DNA of 64,000 nucleotides, taken from Kribbella catacumbae DSM 19601. Lineage in GTDB: Bacteria; Actinomycetota; Actinomycetes; Propionibacteriales; Kribbellaceae. A model generated the notes under the pieces. The model ran no database searches. It was not told the origin of the DNA and worked only from the letters and a program-made list of their open reading frames with translations. Made by a program: the position numbers and the translations under genes. The stretch covers positions 87,783-151,782 of the forward strand of contig NZ_AQUZ01000018.1 in the NCBI RefSeq assembly GCF_000372465.1. The letters run 5' to 3'. Shown here in pieces: positions 1 through 8,390 of this stretch (position 1 is its first letter; every line of letters begins with the position of its first letter).

Positions 1-515
1 TTGTCCGGCTCGATCGTGTGGGCGGGCATGCCTGCCTGGCTGACCAGGGCCAGCCCCGCACCGGAGTTCAGGAAGGTCTCGATCTCGGTCGCCGTCCGGG
101 CCAGCCCTTCGGCGTCGGTCCGGCGCGAGCCGATCATCACCGCGGCCCGGGCCCGCTGAGCGCGCAAGGACGAGAGGTAGGCAATCTCACGGTCGGCGTC
201 ACGGAACGTGCTGGCCATCATCACCAGCAGGCCGCGCTCGTCGGCGGCCCGCATCACGCCGTTCGCGATCGCCGCGAAGTACGGGTCCTCGATGTCGTGG
301 ACGAGGATGCCGACCACGTTGGTCGACGATTTCGCCAGTGCCTGCGCCTGGGCGTTCGGCGTGTAGCCGAGCGCCGCCGCGGCGTCCCGGACGCGTTCCT
401 GCAGCTCCGGGCGTGGCACCCGGTCGCCGCCGTTCAGCACGCGTGAAGCGGTCGCCACGGACACGCCCGCGCGCTGCGCCACATCGAGCAGTGTGACTGG
501 TGCTCGCAGGTTCAT
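1..515 (-). CDS. LacI-family transcriptional regulator (3' end beyond window)
   Basis: Reading leftwards from an ATG at 515, the protein opens with a LacI-type helix-turn-helix (TLLDVAQRAGVSVATASRVL, residues about 8-27), then a hinge region (LGYTPNAQAQAL) and the start of the periplasmic-binding-protein-like sensor domain (VVGILVHDIEDPYFAAI). About 171 residues are visible and the C-terminal half lies outside the window. LacI proteins bind palindromic operators and release them on binding a sugar or related ligand. It is divergent from the secreted S15 peptidase at 663, so it may control that gene, but I see no GAAANCGNTTTC operator between them. Such operators do occur in front of the genes at 11243 and 15023. 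Confidence 0.92.
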   Translation of the reverse strand, partial: MNLRAPVTLLDVAQRAGVSVATASRVLNGGDRVPRPELQERVRDAAAALGYTPNAQAQALAKSSTNVVGILVHDIEDPYFAAIANGVMRAADERGLLVMMASTFRDADREIAYLSSLRAQRARAAVMIGSRRTDAEGLARTATEIETFLNSGAGLALVSQAGMPAHTIEPD

Positions 516-662
516 CGCTTTGCCCACCTTCCGTACATCTCCCCCTGGGTGGCGGTCACACTATCGGAAGTGGCGCCGGCATCACCCTGTGTGGCTGTGA
601 TGTGGCCGGGAATGTTCTCAGAACCTGGCTTTGCGGCGCTGGAATGACTAGCCTTCCCAGCC

Positions 663-2672
663 ATGACGACCGTCCGCGCCAGGGTGCTCCTCCTGGCTTC
701 GTCCACCGCGCTGTTAGGCCTGAGTACCGTCACCGGTACTGCGGCTGCCGCGCCGGCGCCGGACGGGGTCTTCGGGGGTTTCGCTGCCCCGGAGAGCACG
801 GAGCAGAGCTCTGAAACGGCCCCGGCGCCGGATGCGGATCAGCCCGGAACGCGGGCCGCGGACTCCGACGTACCGCCGAACGTGGACCCGGGCAAGCGCA
901 GTACGCAGCCGGTCTACGACTACGCCAACGCGATCCGTGAGTCCGTGTACGTCGATACCACCATGGACACCGACTCCGACGGCAGCAACGACGTGATCGC
1001 GGTCGACATCGTCCGCCCCCGCGAGACCGCCGCGGCCGGCCGCAAGATCCCGGTCATCATGGACGCCTCGCCGTACTACTCCTGCTGCGGACGCGGCAAC
1101 GAGAGCGAGAAGAAGACCTACGACGAGAACGGCGACATCCAGAAGATGCCGCTGTTCTACGACAACTACTTCGTCCCGCGCGGGTACGCGATGGTCGGCG
1201 TCGACATCGTCGGCACCAACCGCTCCACCGGCTGCGGCGACGTCGGCGGCAAGGACGAGATCGACTCGGTGGTCGCGGTGATCGACTGGCTGAACGGCCG
1301 CAACACCGCCAGTACCGCCGACGGCGCGCCCGTCCGGGCGACCTGGACCACCGGCTCGGTCGGGATGATCGGCAAGTCCTACGACGGCACGCTGGCCAAC
1401 GGCGTGGCCGCGACCGGAGTCCGCGGGCTGAAGACGATCGTGCCGATCTCGGCGATCTCCTCGTGGTACGACTACTCCCGCTCCGGCGGCGTACCGTACT
1501 CGGTCGACTACATGCCCTGGCTCGCCGACTACGTCGGTCACAAGACGCCGGCCTGCGCCGCGGTGCGCGCCGACCTGGGTGAGCAGGACGACGACGAGAC
1601 CGGCGACTACACGAGCTTCTGGGCCGAGCGCGACTACCTGAAGGACGCGCGCAAGGTGAAGGCCTCGGTCTTCGTGACCCACGGCCTGAGCGACTACAAC
1701 GTGCAGACCAACCACTTCGCGCAATGGTGGACCGCGCTGGCCAAGAACGGCGTACCGCGCAAGATCTGGCTCGGCCTGGAAGACCACGTGGACCCGTTCG
1801 AGTTCCGCCGCGACGAGTGGGTGGAAGAGCTGCACAAGTGGTTCGACTTCTGGCTGCAAGGCCTGCAGAACAACGTGATGCGCGAGCCGATCGCGACCGT
1901 CGAGACCGCTCCGGACGAGTGGAAGAACTACAGCACCTGGCCGGCCACGCAGAAGACCGTGCCGGTCCCGCTGTCGGCCGGCAAGCTCGGCGCGTTCGGC
2001 AAGGGGTCCGTCTCCATCACCGACGAGCCGTCGCTGACCGAGGACGACATCGTGGCCACGCCGTCGGCGGTGATCGCCGGGCGGCAGATGTTCTTGTCCG
2101 CACCGCTGCCGGCGGCGATCCGGGTCAGCGGCACCCCGACGGTGACGCTGCGGGTCAAGTCCGATTCGCCGACCACGCCGGTGACCGCACGCCTGGTCGA
2201 GTACGGCGAAGCCGAGCGGTACTCAGGGATCCGGCGTACCGACACCTCGACCTGCGAAGGCTCGAGCGTCGACTACGACGACTCCTGCTACTTCACGGTC
2301 GAGAAGCAGACCGCGGAGAGCGACCACGGCATCGTCAGCCGCGGTTGGGGCGACGCCGCGCACAGCAACTCACTGAGCAAGCCGAAGCCGCTGACACCAG
2401 GCAAGTGGTCAACCGTCACCGTGCCACTGCGCGCTCAGGACCAGGTGATCCCGAAGGGCCGCGTGCTCGGCCTCGCGGTGACCTTGAGCGACACCGAGTG
2501 GACCACCCCCAACGACACCGGCGCGACCATCGACATCGACCTGGCCAACAGCAAGCTGAACCTGCCGATCACCGTCGGCAAGGTCAACCCACCGACCGCC
2601 AAGGCCGCGCCCCTCGAGGTCACCATCAACACCCCGAGCGAACGCCCAGACCTCCACGACCCGAAGAACTAA
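663..2672 (+). CDS. Secreted S15-family Xaa-Pro dipeptidyl-peptidase / CocE-like hydrolase
   Basis: The 669-residue protein begins with a signal peptide (MTTVRARVLLLASSTALLGL, then an Ala-rich cleavage region). An alpha/beta-hydrolase of the S15/CocE type follows. The nucleophile sits in GMIGKSYDGTLANG (Ser239). Candidate acid and base are in THGLSDYN and GLEDHVDPFE. The C-terminal third matches the jelly-roll domain of X-Pro dipeptidyl-peptidases (VSGTPTVTLRVKSDSPTTPV onward). Members cut after Xaa-Pro or hydrolyse small esters; the exact substrate cannot be told. The enzyme should be exported and act outside the cell. The gene stands alone on this strand, divergent from the LacI gene. Confidence 0.9.
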   Translation: MTTVRARVLLLASSTALLGLSTVTGTAAAAPAPDGVFGGFAAPESTEQSSETAPAPDADQPGTRAADSDVPPNVDPGKRSTQPVYDYANAIRESVYVDTTMDTDSDGSNDVIAVDIVRPRETAAAGRKIPVIMDASPYYSCCGRGNESEKKTYDENGDIQKMPLFYDNYFVPRGYAMVGVDIVGTNRSTGCGDVGGKDEIDSVVAVIDWLNGRNTASTADGAPVRATWTTGSVGMIGKSYDGTLANGVAATGVRGLKTIVPISAISSWYDYSRSGGVPYSVDYMPWLADYVGHKTPACAAVRADLGEQDDDETGDYTSFWAERDYLKDARKVKASVFVTHGLSDYNVQTNHFAQWWTALAKNGVPRKIWLGLEDHVDPFEFRRDEWVEELHKWFDFWLQGLQNNVMREPIATVETAPDEWKNYSTWPATQKTVPVPLSAGKLGAFGKGSVSITDEPSLTEDDIVATPSAVIAGRQMFLSAPLPAAIRVSGTPTVTLRVKSDSPTTPVTARLVEYGEAERYSGIRRTDTSTCEGSSVDYDDSCYFTVEKQTAESDHGIVSRGWGDAAHSNSLSKPKPLTPGKWSTVTVPLRAQDQVIPKGRVLGLAVTLSDTEWTTPNDTGATIDIDLANSKLNLPITVGKVNPPTAKAAPLEVTINTPSERPDLHDPKN

Positions 2673-3131
2673 CCGGCGATTGGGCTTGCCGTGTGGGGTT
2701 CAATCCCACGCGACCTCCGATGCCCGCTCCTGGGGTTGCTCCACGCGCCCTGTTGCACCGGGTTGAGCGACGAAAGATTCTCCGACTCCTGTGCGATGCC
2801 CGCCAACGCTTGTCGCGGTAGCCGTGTTGCAGCCGGAGTTCGTGATGGCCAGGATCCATTGCCTGCCTGCACGCCAGTTGGTATCCGGTGTGGCTGGGAG
2901 TTGGAGTTTGGGGAGGATTTTCGCTGGACCTGAGGCGGATTTTGGCCCGATCCGGGGGTATCTTCCTCCCCGAACGGCAGGGGCTGGGCGACGTTGGGCA
3001 CGGGGTGGGCGCGGTTCGGCCGGTTGGGGTGGCTGGGCGGTGCTCAAGGTCGGGTGGAGGCCATCTGCCGCTGGGGGCGGAAGGCGGTCGAACGCGCTCG
3101 CGACGTACGAGAGCGCGTGGGATCAACTGCG
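2673..3131. other. Intergenic stretch, no supported gene
   Basis: Between the S15 peptidase and the converging AraC-type gene I see no reading frame that looks like a real protein. Several overlapping frames are open only because of base composition. Near 2691-2722 there is a short tRNA-3'-end-like hairpin (GTGGG, loop, CCCAC), but its loop is out of register for a T-arm. Confidence 0.5.
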
Positions 3132-4064
3132 CTAGCTCGGAGTACCATCGGCGACGAAGTGCATGGGGTCACCGAAGCCGAGGTCGTTGATTCCTGCGGT
3201 GTAGAAGGCGCCGATCAGCAAGGATCGGCGGTGGGCGGCGAAGGTCAGTACGTGCGCGACCATCCCGCCGTAGGTGAAGACGCGCGGCGGTTCACACGTG
3301 ATGTCGACGAAGCTGTCGTCGAAACGACCCTCTTCGTTCAGCCGATTCACCAGCACCACGAACCGCGAACCCGCCTCCGCATGCCGACTGCGCAACTCGG
3401 CGATCGGCGTGGTCACGTCGCGTCCACACTCCGGCACTTGGAACGGCCGGTCCTCCACCGACGCCAGCCACATCTCCTCCTGCCAGACCAGCCGATCCAG
3501 CAGATACCGGATCGACACGTCGTCGTCTATCCCTTCCACCGACAGCTCGATCGGCTTGTCCAGCTCCACGGCCGGCAGCCGGCTCCCTCGCTCGATCAGC
3601 TCCCCGGTGAGCCAGACGTGATGCTCGACCATCCTGACCAGTACGTCCATCCCTCTCGTCTCCTTCTGAGCGGGCAGGCGCAAACCTGCCGGTGGCTGGA
3701 AATGAACTCCACTCGGCGCCGACAGAAAGAACCGCCGCGACGGCTCCCGCCGCCACACTCGCGGCGACATCCCGAACGCCCTGCTGAACGCCCGCGTAAA
3801 GGCCTCATGCGACCCGTACCCCGCCTCGATCGCCAACTCGAGCACCCCGGCATCCCCCGCCAACAACCGGTACGCCGCCCGCTCAAGCAACAACCGCCGC
3901 CGAAACGCAGACGGCGACTCACCCGCCACAGCCGCAATCACCCGATCGCAATGCGACCGCGACAAATGCACCCGCTCAGCCAGATCGCACCCCGTCGTAT
4001 CCGGCTCGTCGAGGCTGTCCGCAACCGCGGCGACAAAGCCAGCAAACACATCCGTGGAGTTCAT
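3132..4064 (-). CDS. AraC-family regulator fused to a DinB-like domain
   Basis: The 310-residue protein starts with an AraC/XylS double helix-turn-helix (residues about 15-110: LAERVHLSRSHCDRVIAAVAG, and AIEAGYGSHEAFTRAFSRAF with the typical second helix). Residues about 140-310 look like a DinB/YfiT four-helix bundle, with a His pair near its start (MVEHHVW) and another near its end (HVLTFAAHRR) that could bind metal. The middle metal His of active DinB enzymes is replaced (LVWQEEMW). DNA binding is well supported; the second domain is probably a sensor or thiol-linked module. Its promoter region contains inverted repeat copy A. Confidence 0.83.
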   Translation of the reverse strand: MNSTDVFAGFVAAVADSLDEPDTTGCDLAERVHLSRSHCDRVIAAVAGESPSAFRRRLLLERAAYRLLAGDAGVLELAIEAGYGSHEAFTRAFSRAFGMSPRVWRREPSRRFFLSAPSGVHFQPPAGLRLPAQKETRGMDVLVRMVEHHVWLTGELIERGSRLPAVELDKPIELSVEGIDDDVSIRYLLDRLVWQEEMWLASVEDRPFQVPECGRDVTTPIAELRSRHAEAGSRFVVLVNRLNEEGRFDDSFVDITCEPPRVFTYGGMVAHVLTFAAHRRSLLIGAFYTAGINDLGFGDPMHFVADGTPS

Positions 4065-4157
4065 ACCTCCACTGTGACCGACCCCGGGCTGCCCCGACTT
4101 GATCGATTTCGCTCAACCACCGACGCGGCCTCATGAGGAGTGAGCGAGTCGCGGATG

Positions 4158-4249
4158 CTGTCCCGACCGACAGGACATAGTGCGATTTTCGGGTCGCGCA
4201 AACGCTTGCCCGGGTCAATTCGAGGACTATGTCCTGTCGGTCGGGACAG
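4158..4249. repeat. Long inverted repeat, copy A
   Basis: Arms 4158-4181 and 4226-4249 are perfect 24-base complements around a 44-base loop. The stem core is CCGACCGACAGGACATAGT. A shorter nested pair (GTCCTGTC at 4231-4238 with GACAGGAC at 4245-4252) overlaps the right arm. A second copy at 38487-38580 has the same core with one compensated base pair. It lies upstream of the AraC gene and about 270 bases before the PadR gene. It could be a REP/MITE-like element, a terminator or an operator. Confidence 0.85.
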
Positions 4250-4417
4250 GACACCCACCGCATCACGCCTCGCCAACCTGGCCGACCACCCACACGTGGT
4301 CAAACCGCGCGACGCAGGAGCGCAAACACCCGGTGGGCGGGAGCGCTCGACCAAGCACGCGACGAAGGAGAGCGCGTGGGGAACACCCAGCACCTGACGC
4401 TTCGGGGTGAAACAGGA

Positions 4418-4445
4418 TTGCGGAGTACTCTGCGGTGTGTAGTAG
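4418..4445 (+). promoter_or_regulatory. Candidate promoter of the padR-HAAS operon
   Basis: TTGCGG at 4418-4423 and TAGTAG at 4440-4445 are separated by 16 bases, upstream of the PadR start. The -10 match is weak, so this is tentative. The rest of 4250-4521 shows no gene. Confidence 0.3.
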
Positions 4446-4521
4446 TGTGGTCGGCAGAGCACCGCGGGATCGGTCTGAGGGGTCCGGTCTCGCGGTGCAC
4501 CTAATGGAGGTGGTGGAGGCG

Positions 4522-4848
4522 ATGGACCCGAGTCAGCTGCTCAAGGGCGTGCTCGATCTGGCCGTCCTGGCTGTGCTGCGCGATGCGGACGGCTACGGCT
4601 ACGACGTACTGCGCCGGTTGCGCGCGGCCGGGCTCGAGGACGTCGCCGACGCCTCGGTGTACGGGACGTTGCGGCGGCTGTTCGCGGCCGGCGCGCTGAC
4701 GTCGTACGTGCAGCCGAGTGAGGAAGGCCCGCACCGCAAGTACTACGGACTGAACAAGACCGGCTTGGACCTGCTCGCTCAGTCGACCAAGACGTGGAAC
4801 CACTTCGCCGACACCATGTCGGTGTTGCTGCTCGAGGAGGCGGCGTGA
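4522..4848 (+). CDS. PadR-family transcriptional regulator
   Basis: From the ATG at 4522 the protein (108 residues) has the compact PadR winged helix. It shows LLKGVLDLAVLAVLRDADGY, the helix pair through DVADASVYGTLRRLFAAGAL and the wing EGPHRKYYGLNKTG. The short C-terminal helix is typical of the small PadR-s2 type. I preferred this start to the in-frame ATG at 4504 because the family begins right before LLKG and a GGAGGT lies about 10 bases upstream. The stop overlaps the next gene start (GTGA), so PadR and the HAAS protein are translationally coupled. PadR proteins usually repress their own operon. Confidence 0.9.
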   Translation: MDPSQLLKGVLDLAVLAVLRDADGYGYDVLRRLRAAGLEDVADASVYGTLRRLFAAGALTSYVQPSEEGPHRKYYGLNKTGLDLLAQSTKTWNHFADTMSVLLLEEAA

Positions 4849-6068
4849 ACAGCACTCTGACCGGACCGGTCGCGACCTACCTGGCTCAGGTCAGGGCCGA
4901 GCTGAGCGACCTCCCGCCGGGCGAACTGGCCGACGTGCTCGACGATGTCAGCGGCCACCTGACCGAGGTCGCCGCTGAGTTCGAGGACGAGCCGACGGCC
5001 GCCTCACTGCAGGAGCGCCTCGGGACGCCGCAGCAGTACGCCGATGAGCTGCGCACCGCGGCCGGCTACCCGCCCCGCAAGGCGACCCCGAAGGAGAAGA
5101 CCGGCGGCGAAACCGCGCTGCGCTGGGGCATTGCCGCCGCGATCGTCGGACCGTTCTTCGTGGTCATCGGCCTGGCCAACGGCACCGAGGAAACGCTGTT
5201 CTTCGGCGTGATCGGCCTGATCGCGTTGTTTGGCGCGGCGTACCTCGGGGTGCGGGCTCTGCGCGGCAGCAACCCGGAGGTCGTGCTGGAGACCCGACGC
5301 GGCCAGCAGGCCGCCGAGTCCATCCGCGGCATGCTCGATCAGGTCCCGCCGAACGTGCGGCACGAGCTCGTCACCATCGGCCAGCCTGTCTGGTGGGTGG
5401 CACGCGGCGTCGTCGGCGGCGGCGCGATCTTCGCCATGTCGGGGGCCTCTGCCGTCACGGTGGTCGGCGCCCTGGCCGGAGCCGCCGTCTCGGTCTGGAT
5501 CGGCCGCAAGACGCAGCAGGATCGCCGCTGGCTCTGGTACGTCGTACCGCTGAACGTCATCGCGACCATCATCGTGCCGATCTGGCTGGCCTTCAGCTTC
5601 GTCGGCGGCACGTCGTCCGGAGTGTTCGGCAGTGGCGACGACTACTCCGCCAGCTCCGCCAGCTACCGCGAAAGCGGCCTGTGGCTGGATGGCAACCAGG
5701 TCGACAACATCTACCCGTTCGACGAGCAGGGCCGGCAGGTGAAGGTCCGGCTCTACGACCAGAGCGGCAACCCGATCAACCTGCCAGTGCAGGACTGCCG
5801 GATCAACACTCCCGAGAGCAACACGGATTCTGTCAGCAACACCTTCCCGCAGCGCACCATCACGGATGGCTACGGCTCCAGCGAGAACTGCAAGGACTCC
5901 GACAAGGCCCCCTTCGTACCGCCGCCTGCCCCGGCGACGACACCCGCCACACCATCGGCGACCCCCACGCCGCCAGGCGCGAGCGTGACTCCGGGCAAGA
6001 CACCCACCCCGACGCCGCCGACGTCGTCCAAGCCGGGCGTCACGCTGACGATCACCCCGACTCGCTGA
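4845..6068 (+). CDS. HAAS-domain membrane protein, PadR partner
   Basis: Translation from GTG 4845 gives 407 residues. The first 75 match the HAAS (PadR-associated alpha-helical signalling, DUF1700-like) domain: YLAQVRAELSDLPPGELADVL and LQERLGTPQQYADELR. Four or five hydrophobic stretches follow (about residues 95-145, 190-225 and 240-270). The C-terminus is an extracellular domain with two Cys (VQDCRIN, SENCKDS), ending in a Pro/Thr-rich low-complexity tail. PadR-HAAS pairs are thought to act as a membrane-linked sensor and regulator, but the signal is unknown. The 4-base overlap with padR supports a joint role. Confidence 0.8.
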   Translation: MNSTLTGPVATYLAQVRAELSDLPPGELADVLDDVSGHLTEVAAEFEDEPTAASLQERLGTPQQYADELRTAAGYPPRKATPKEKTGGETALRWGIAAAIVGPFFVVIGLANGTEETLFFGVIGLIALFGAAYLGVRALRGSNPEVVLETRRGQQAAESIRGMLDQVPPNVRHELVTIGQPVWWVARGVVGGGAIFAMSGASAVTVVGALAGAAVSVWIGRKTQQDRRWLWYVVPLNVIATIIVPIWLAFSFVGGTSSGVFGSGDDYSASSASYRESGLWLDGNQVDNIYPFDEQGRQVKVRLYDQSGNPINLPVQDCRINTPESNTDSVSNTFPQRTITDGYGSSENCKDSDKAPFVPPPAPATTPATPSATPTPPGASVTPGKTPTPTPPTSSKPGVTLTITPTR

Positions 6069-6083
6069 TCCAATAACGCTGGG

Positions 6084-6803
6084 CTACACGTGCGCCGCGG
6101 CAACCGCGCGGTACTTGTAGCCCAGCTTGCGATAGACAGCTATCGCCGCATCGTTGTCACCGTGGACCATCAGTGCTGTCAGTCCATGCCGCTTCACCAG
6201 CTCGGCCGTCGCGAACGCACACACCTGCCGCGACAATCCCTGCCCTCGCGCAGCCGGCTTCGTAGCCACCCCGGCCAGGAACCCCACCTCGGGAGCACTC
6301 CAGGCGTCAGCCGCGATGCTCAGCAACTCGCCCGCTTCACCAGTGACAGCTGCCCACCGGAGTACGCCGGAACTTCCCGGCCATGCGTAGGAGTCCGGCG
6401 ATGCCTCGCTCAGGAGCTCGTCGACCCCGGCGTCGCCTTCCATCCACGCAGCCGTGGTCGTCTGGGGAGGCGCAACTGTCGTCTCCATCCACCCGAACGC
6501 CGCCCGGACCGACAGCCCGGGAACGCGCTCGACCAGCTCGCGGATCAGCGCCTCTTCGCCGAACGGCCGGAGGTGCCGCCCGATCTCCGCTAGCGCGCTG
6601 GCGACGAGTGGCGCGAGGTCATCGATCGGCCCGCGTACCACCAGCCGGTCGTGCTTCGACAGATCATGAACGGCCACCGCCACCGCGTCCCCGGAGTACC
6701 AGGCTCTGACTCGGCCACCGACCTCACCCTGCCCGGCCCACATCACCAATGGATCCCCGTCAGCGATCGACGCCAGCTCCCCAGCCGTTGAAATCTCATC
6801 CAC
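6084..6803 (-). CDS. GNAT-family N-acetyltransferase
   Basis: The 239-residue protein carries a GNAT acetyl-CoA fold in its C-terminal half: the beta-4 / P-loop region FLAGVATKPAARGQGLSRQV and the beta-6 / alpha-4 region ALMVHGDNDAAIAVYRKLGY. The N-terminal half (residues 1-120) resembles the variable half of double-GNAT or FR47-like proteins. It should transfer acetyl from acetyl-CoA to an unknown amine. It converges with the HAAS operon, with only 15 bases between stops. Confidence 0.85.
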   Translation of the reverse strand: MDEISTAGELASIADGDPLVMWAGQGEVGGRVRAWYSGDAVAVAVHDLSKHDRLVVRGPIDDLAPLVASALAEIGRHLRPFGEEALIRELVERVPGLSVRAAFGWMETTVAPPQTTTAAWMEGDAGVDELLSEASPDSYAWPGSSGVLRWAAVTGEAGELLSIAADAWSAPEVGFLAGVATKPAARGQGLSRQVCAFATAELVKRHGLTALMVHGDNDAAIAVYRKLGYKYRAVAAAHV

Positions 6804-6824
6804 CCGGCCATTGTCTCTGACGGG

Positions 6825-7901
6825 TCAGTGGTCCGACGAAGCGCGCTGCAGCGCGTACGGCGTCAGGTGGTGGTAGCCGCGGACGGAGACCCGCCGAAGC
6901 CTGCGCAACCGGTACGCCGGATGGCCGTCGAGCGCGCCCGCGAGCTCACGGTCGGCGAGAACGCGACCGGGCTTGGCCTCCGACGTCAACCGGGAAGCGA
7001 GGTTGACGACCTCGCCGTACACATCGCCCAGGCGGATCAGGATGCTGCCGTAGGCGAGGCCGATCCTGAGCTCGGGCATGTCGCCGACCTCGGAGACCTT
7101 GTCCTGCAGGGCCAGTGCGAGTGCGGCGCCCTGGGCGGGAGTGTCGGTGACGAAGAGGACCTCGTCACCGATCGACTTGATCACCCGGCCGCCGTTCAGC
7201 GCGACCACATCGGCGGCGAGGCCTTCGAAGCGTTCGATCAGGCTGCCCAGCTCGACCACGGACAGCCGACGGGTCAGCCTGGTATAGCTGACGATGTCGG
7301 CGAAGCCCACCACCCGGACTCCGCGGGACAGCTCGTCGGAGCCGGCCATGGCGCGACCGGCGGCCGCCGCGAGATGCCGTCGCCAGACGTAGGTCTGCAA
7401 CCGTTCCATTGCCGGAAGCAACAATGATGCGACCTCGATGGCGTCGTCCGCGGAGAGCTTGGAGCCGGCCAGCAACTCCAGGAACATCGCCGACTGCCAT
7501 GACGCCAGCCGGGACTGGGTCTGGCCGAGCTTGCGTGCGAGCGAGGACTCGACCGCGGGGTCGATGAAGCCGTCGTCCTCCAGCGCCGCGACCAGCCGGA
7601 GCGCCTCGACATCGCCGTCGGTGAAGGCGATCTCGTCGTCCGGGACGGTGGCGAAGCCGAGCGCGTGCCACATCTGCTCTGCGCGCTCGCTGGAGATACC
7701 GGCCCGCTCGGACACCTGGATCCTGGTGAACTTCCGCTCACCACCGAGCAGCGCCTGCTCGAACTCCCGCTGCATCGCCACCAGATCCGGCTCAGATCCG
7801 GCAGGCTCCGGGCCGGGCGACTCGGCACCGGCCGGCTCACGGCCCGCCGGCTCACGGCCCGCGGGCTCGGGGCCGGCGGGCTCAGCCGGGTTGGGGACCA
7901 C
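6825..7901 (-). CDS. Class III adenylate cyclase with N-terminal regulatory domain
   Basis: The 358-residue protein has a catalytic domain from about residue 195. It carries metal-binding Asp202 (GFADIVSYTRL) and Asp246 (IKSIGDEVLF), adenine-recognising Lys242 and Asp293, and transition-state Asn300 and Arg304 (VNLASRL). The Lys/Asp pair predicts cAMP rather than cGMP. Residues 44-190 form a helical regulatory domain like that of the autoinhibited mycobacterial cyclase Rv1264. The first 42 residues are repeats of the type EPAGR, and an ATG at 7775 gives an alternative start without them. The GTG start at 7901 overlaps the end of the upstream cNMP-binding gene by 20 bases, implying coupled translation. 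Confidence 0.9.
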   Translation of the reverse strand: MVPNPAEPAGPEPAGREPAGREPAGAESPGPEPAGSEPDLVAMQREFEQALLGGERKFTRIQVSERAGISSERAEQMWHALGFATVPDDEIAFTDGDVEALRLVAALEDDGFIDPAVESSLARKLGQTQSRLASWQSAMFLELLAGSKLSADDAIEVASLLLPAMERLQTYVWRRHLAAAAGRAMAGSDELSRGVRVVGFADIVSYTRLTRRLSVVELGSLIERFEGLAADVVALNGGRVIKSIGDEVLFVTDTPAQGAALALALQDKVSEVGDMPELRIGLAYGSILIRLGDVYGEVVNLASRLTSEAKPGRVLADRELAGALDGHPAYRLRRLRRVSVRGYHHLTPYALQRASSDH

Positions 7902-8286
7902 GGCGTTCGGCGATGGTGGCGTCGATGGCGTTGCGGAAGTTCGGCAGCCGGTCGGTCAGGTCGTCGAACTTCTCCCGGGTGAAGTGCAGCAACTGCAGCC
8001 GCGACTTCGCCGTGACCGTTGCCGTCCGCAACCGGTTCTGCCGGACCGCGACCTCGCCGGCGATGTCACCCGGGCCGAGGACGGCGATCTCCTCGCCCTT
8101 GACCCGGACCGCCGCCGTCCCGCTCAGGATCAGGTACGCCGCGTCCGGTGGCGTCTGCTCCAGGATCAGCGACCAGCCGGCCGGAACCGAGACCTCTTCG
8201 CCGGCCCGGAAGATGTCCTTGATCTCCCGGCCGGACAGCTCCGCGAACAGCGGCAGGTCCCGCGGGGACGTCCTACCCAGTGCCAC
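7882..8286 (-). CDS. Stand-alone cyclic-nucleotide-binding (Crp-type) domain protein
   Basis: The 134 residues make up almost exactly one cNMP-binding domain. The beta-roll (SVPAGWSLILEQTPPDAAYL) is followed by a phosphate-binding cassette (PGDIAGEVAVRQNRLRTATV) with the conserved Gly-Glu and Arg-Thr-Ala. There is no helix-turn-helix, so it is not a Crp transcription factor. Its stop lies inside the cyclase gene. A nucleotide cyclase and a bare cNMP receptor in one transcript suggest that the second senses the product of the first, or feeds back on it. Confidence 0.88.
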   Translation of the reverse strand: MALGRTSPRDLPLFAELSGREIKDIFRAGEEVSVPAGWSLILEQTPPDAAYLILSGTAAVRVKGEEIAVLGPGDIAGEVAVRQNRLRTATVTAKSRLQLLHFTREKFDDLTDRLPNFRNAIDATIAERRGPQPG

Positions 8287-8390
8287 GTCGATCCTCCGAG
8301 CCCGCCGGGCCTTGACCCGGCGATAGCAGGCCGATGTTTCCAGTCAGTAACTCTAACGGTTGACCTCGCCAGGGGTCACCTTGAGGGCCA

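Noticed and set aside
714..1859. 381-residue open frame on the minus strand inside the S15 peptidase
   Set aside because: It overlaps the peptidase fully and has the codon pattern of a GC-rich shadow.
2691..2722. tRNA- or tmRNA-3'-end-like hairpin after the S15 peptidase
   Set aside because: The stem GTGGG/CCCAC encloses a loop shifted by one base from a T-loop, and no acceptor or anticodon parts fit around it.
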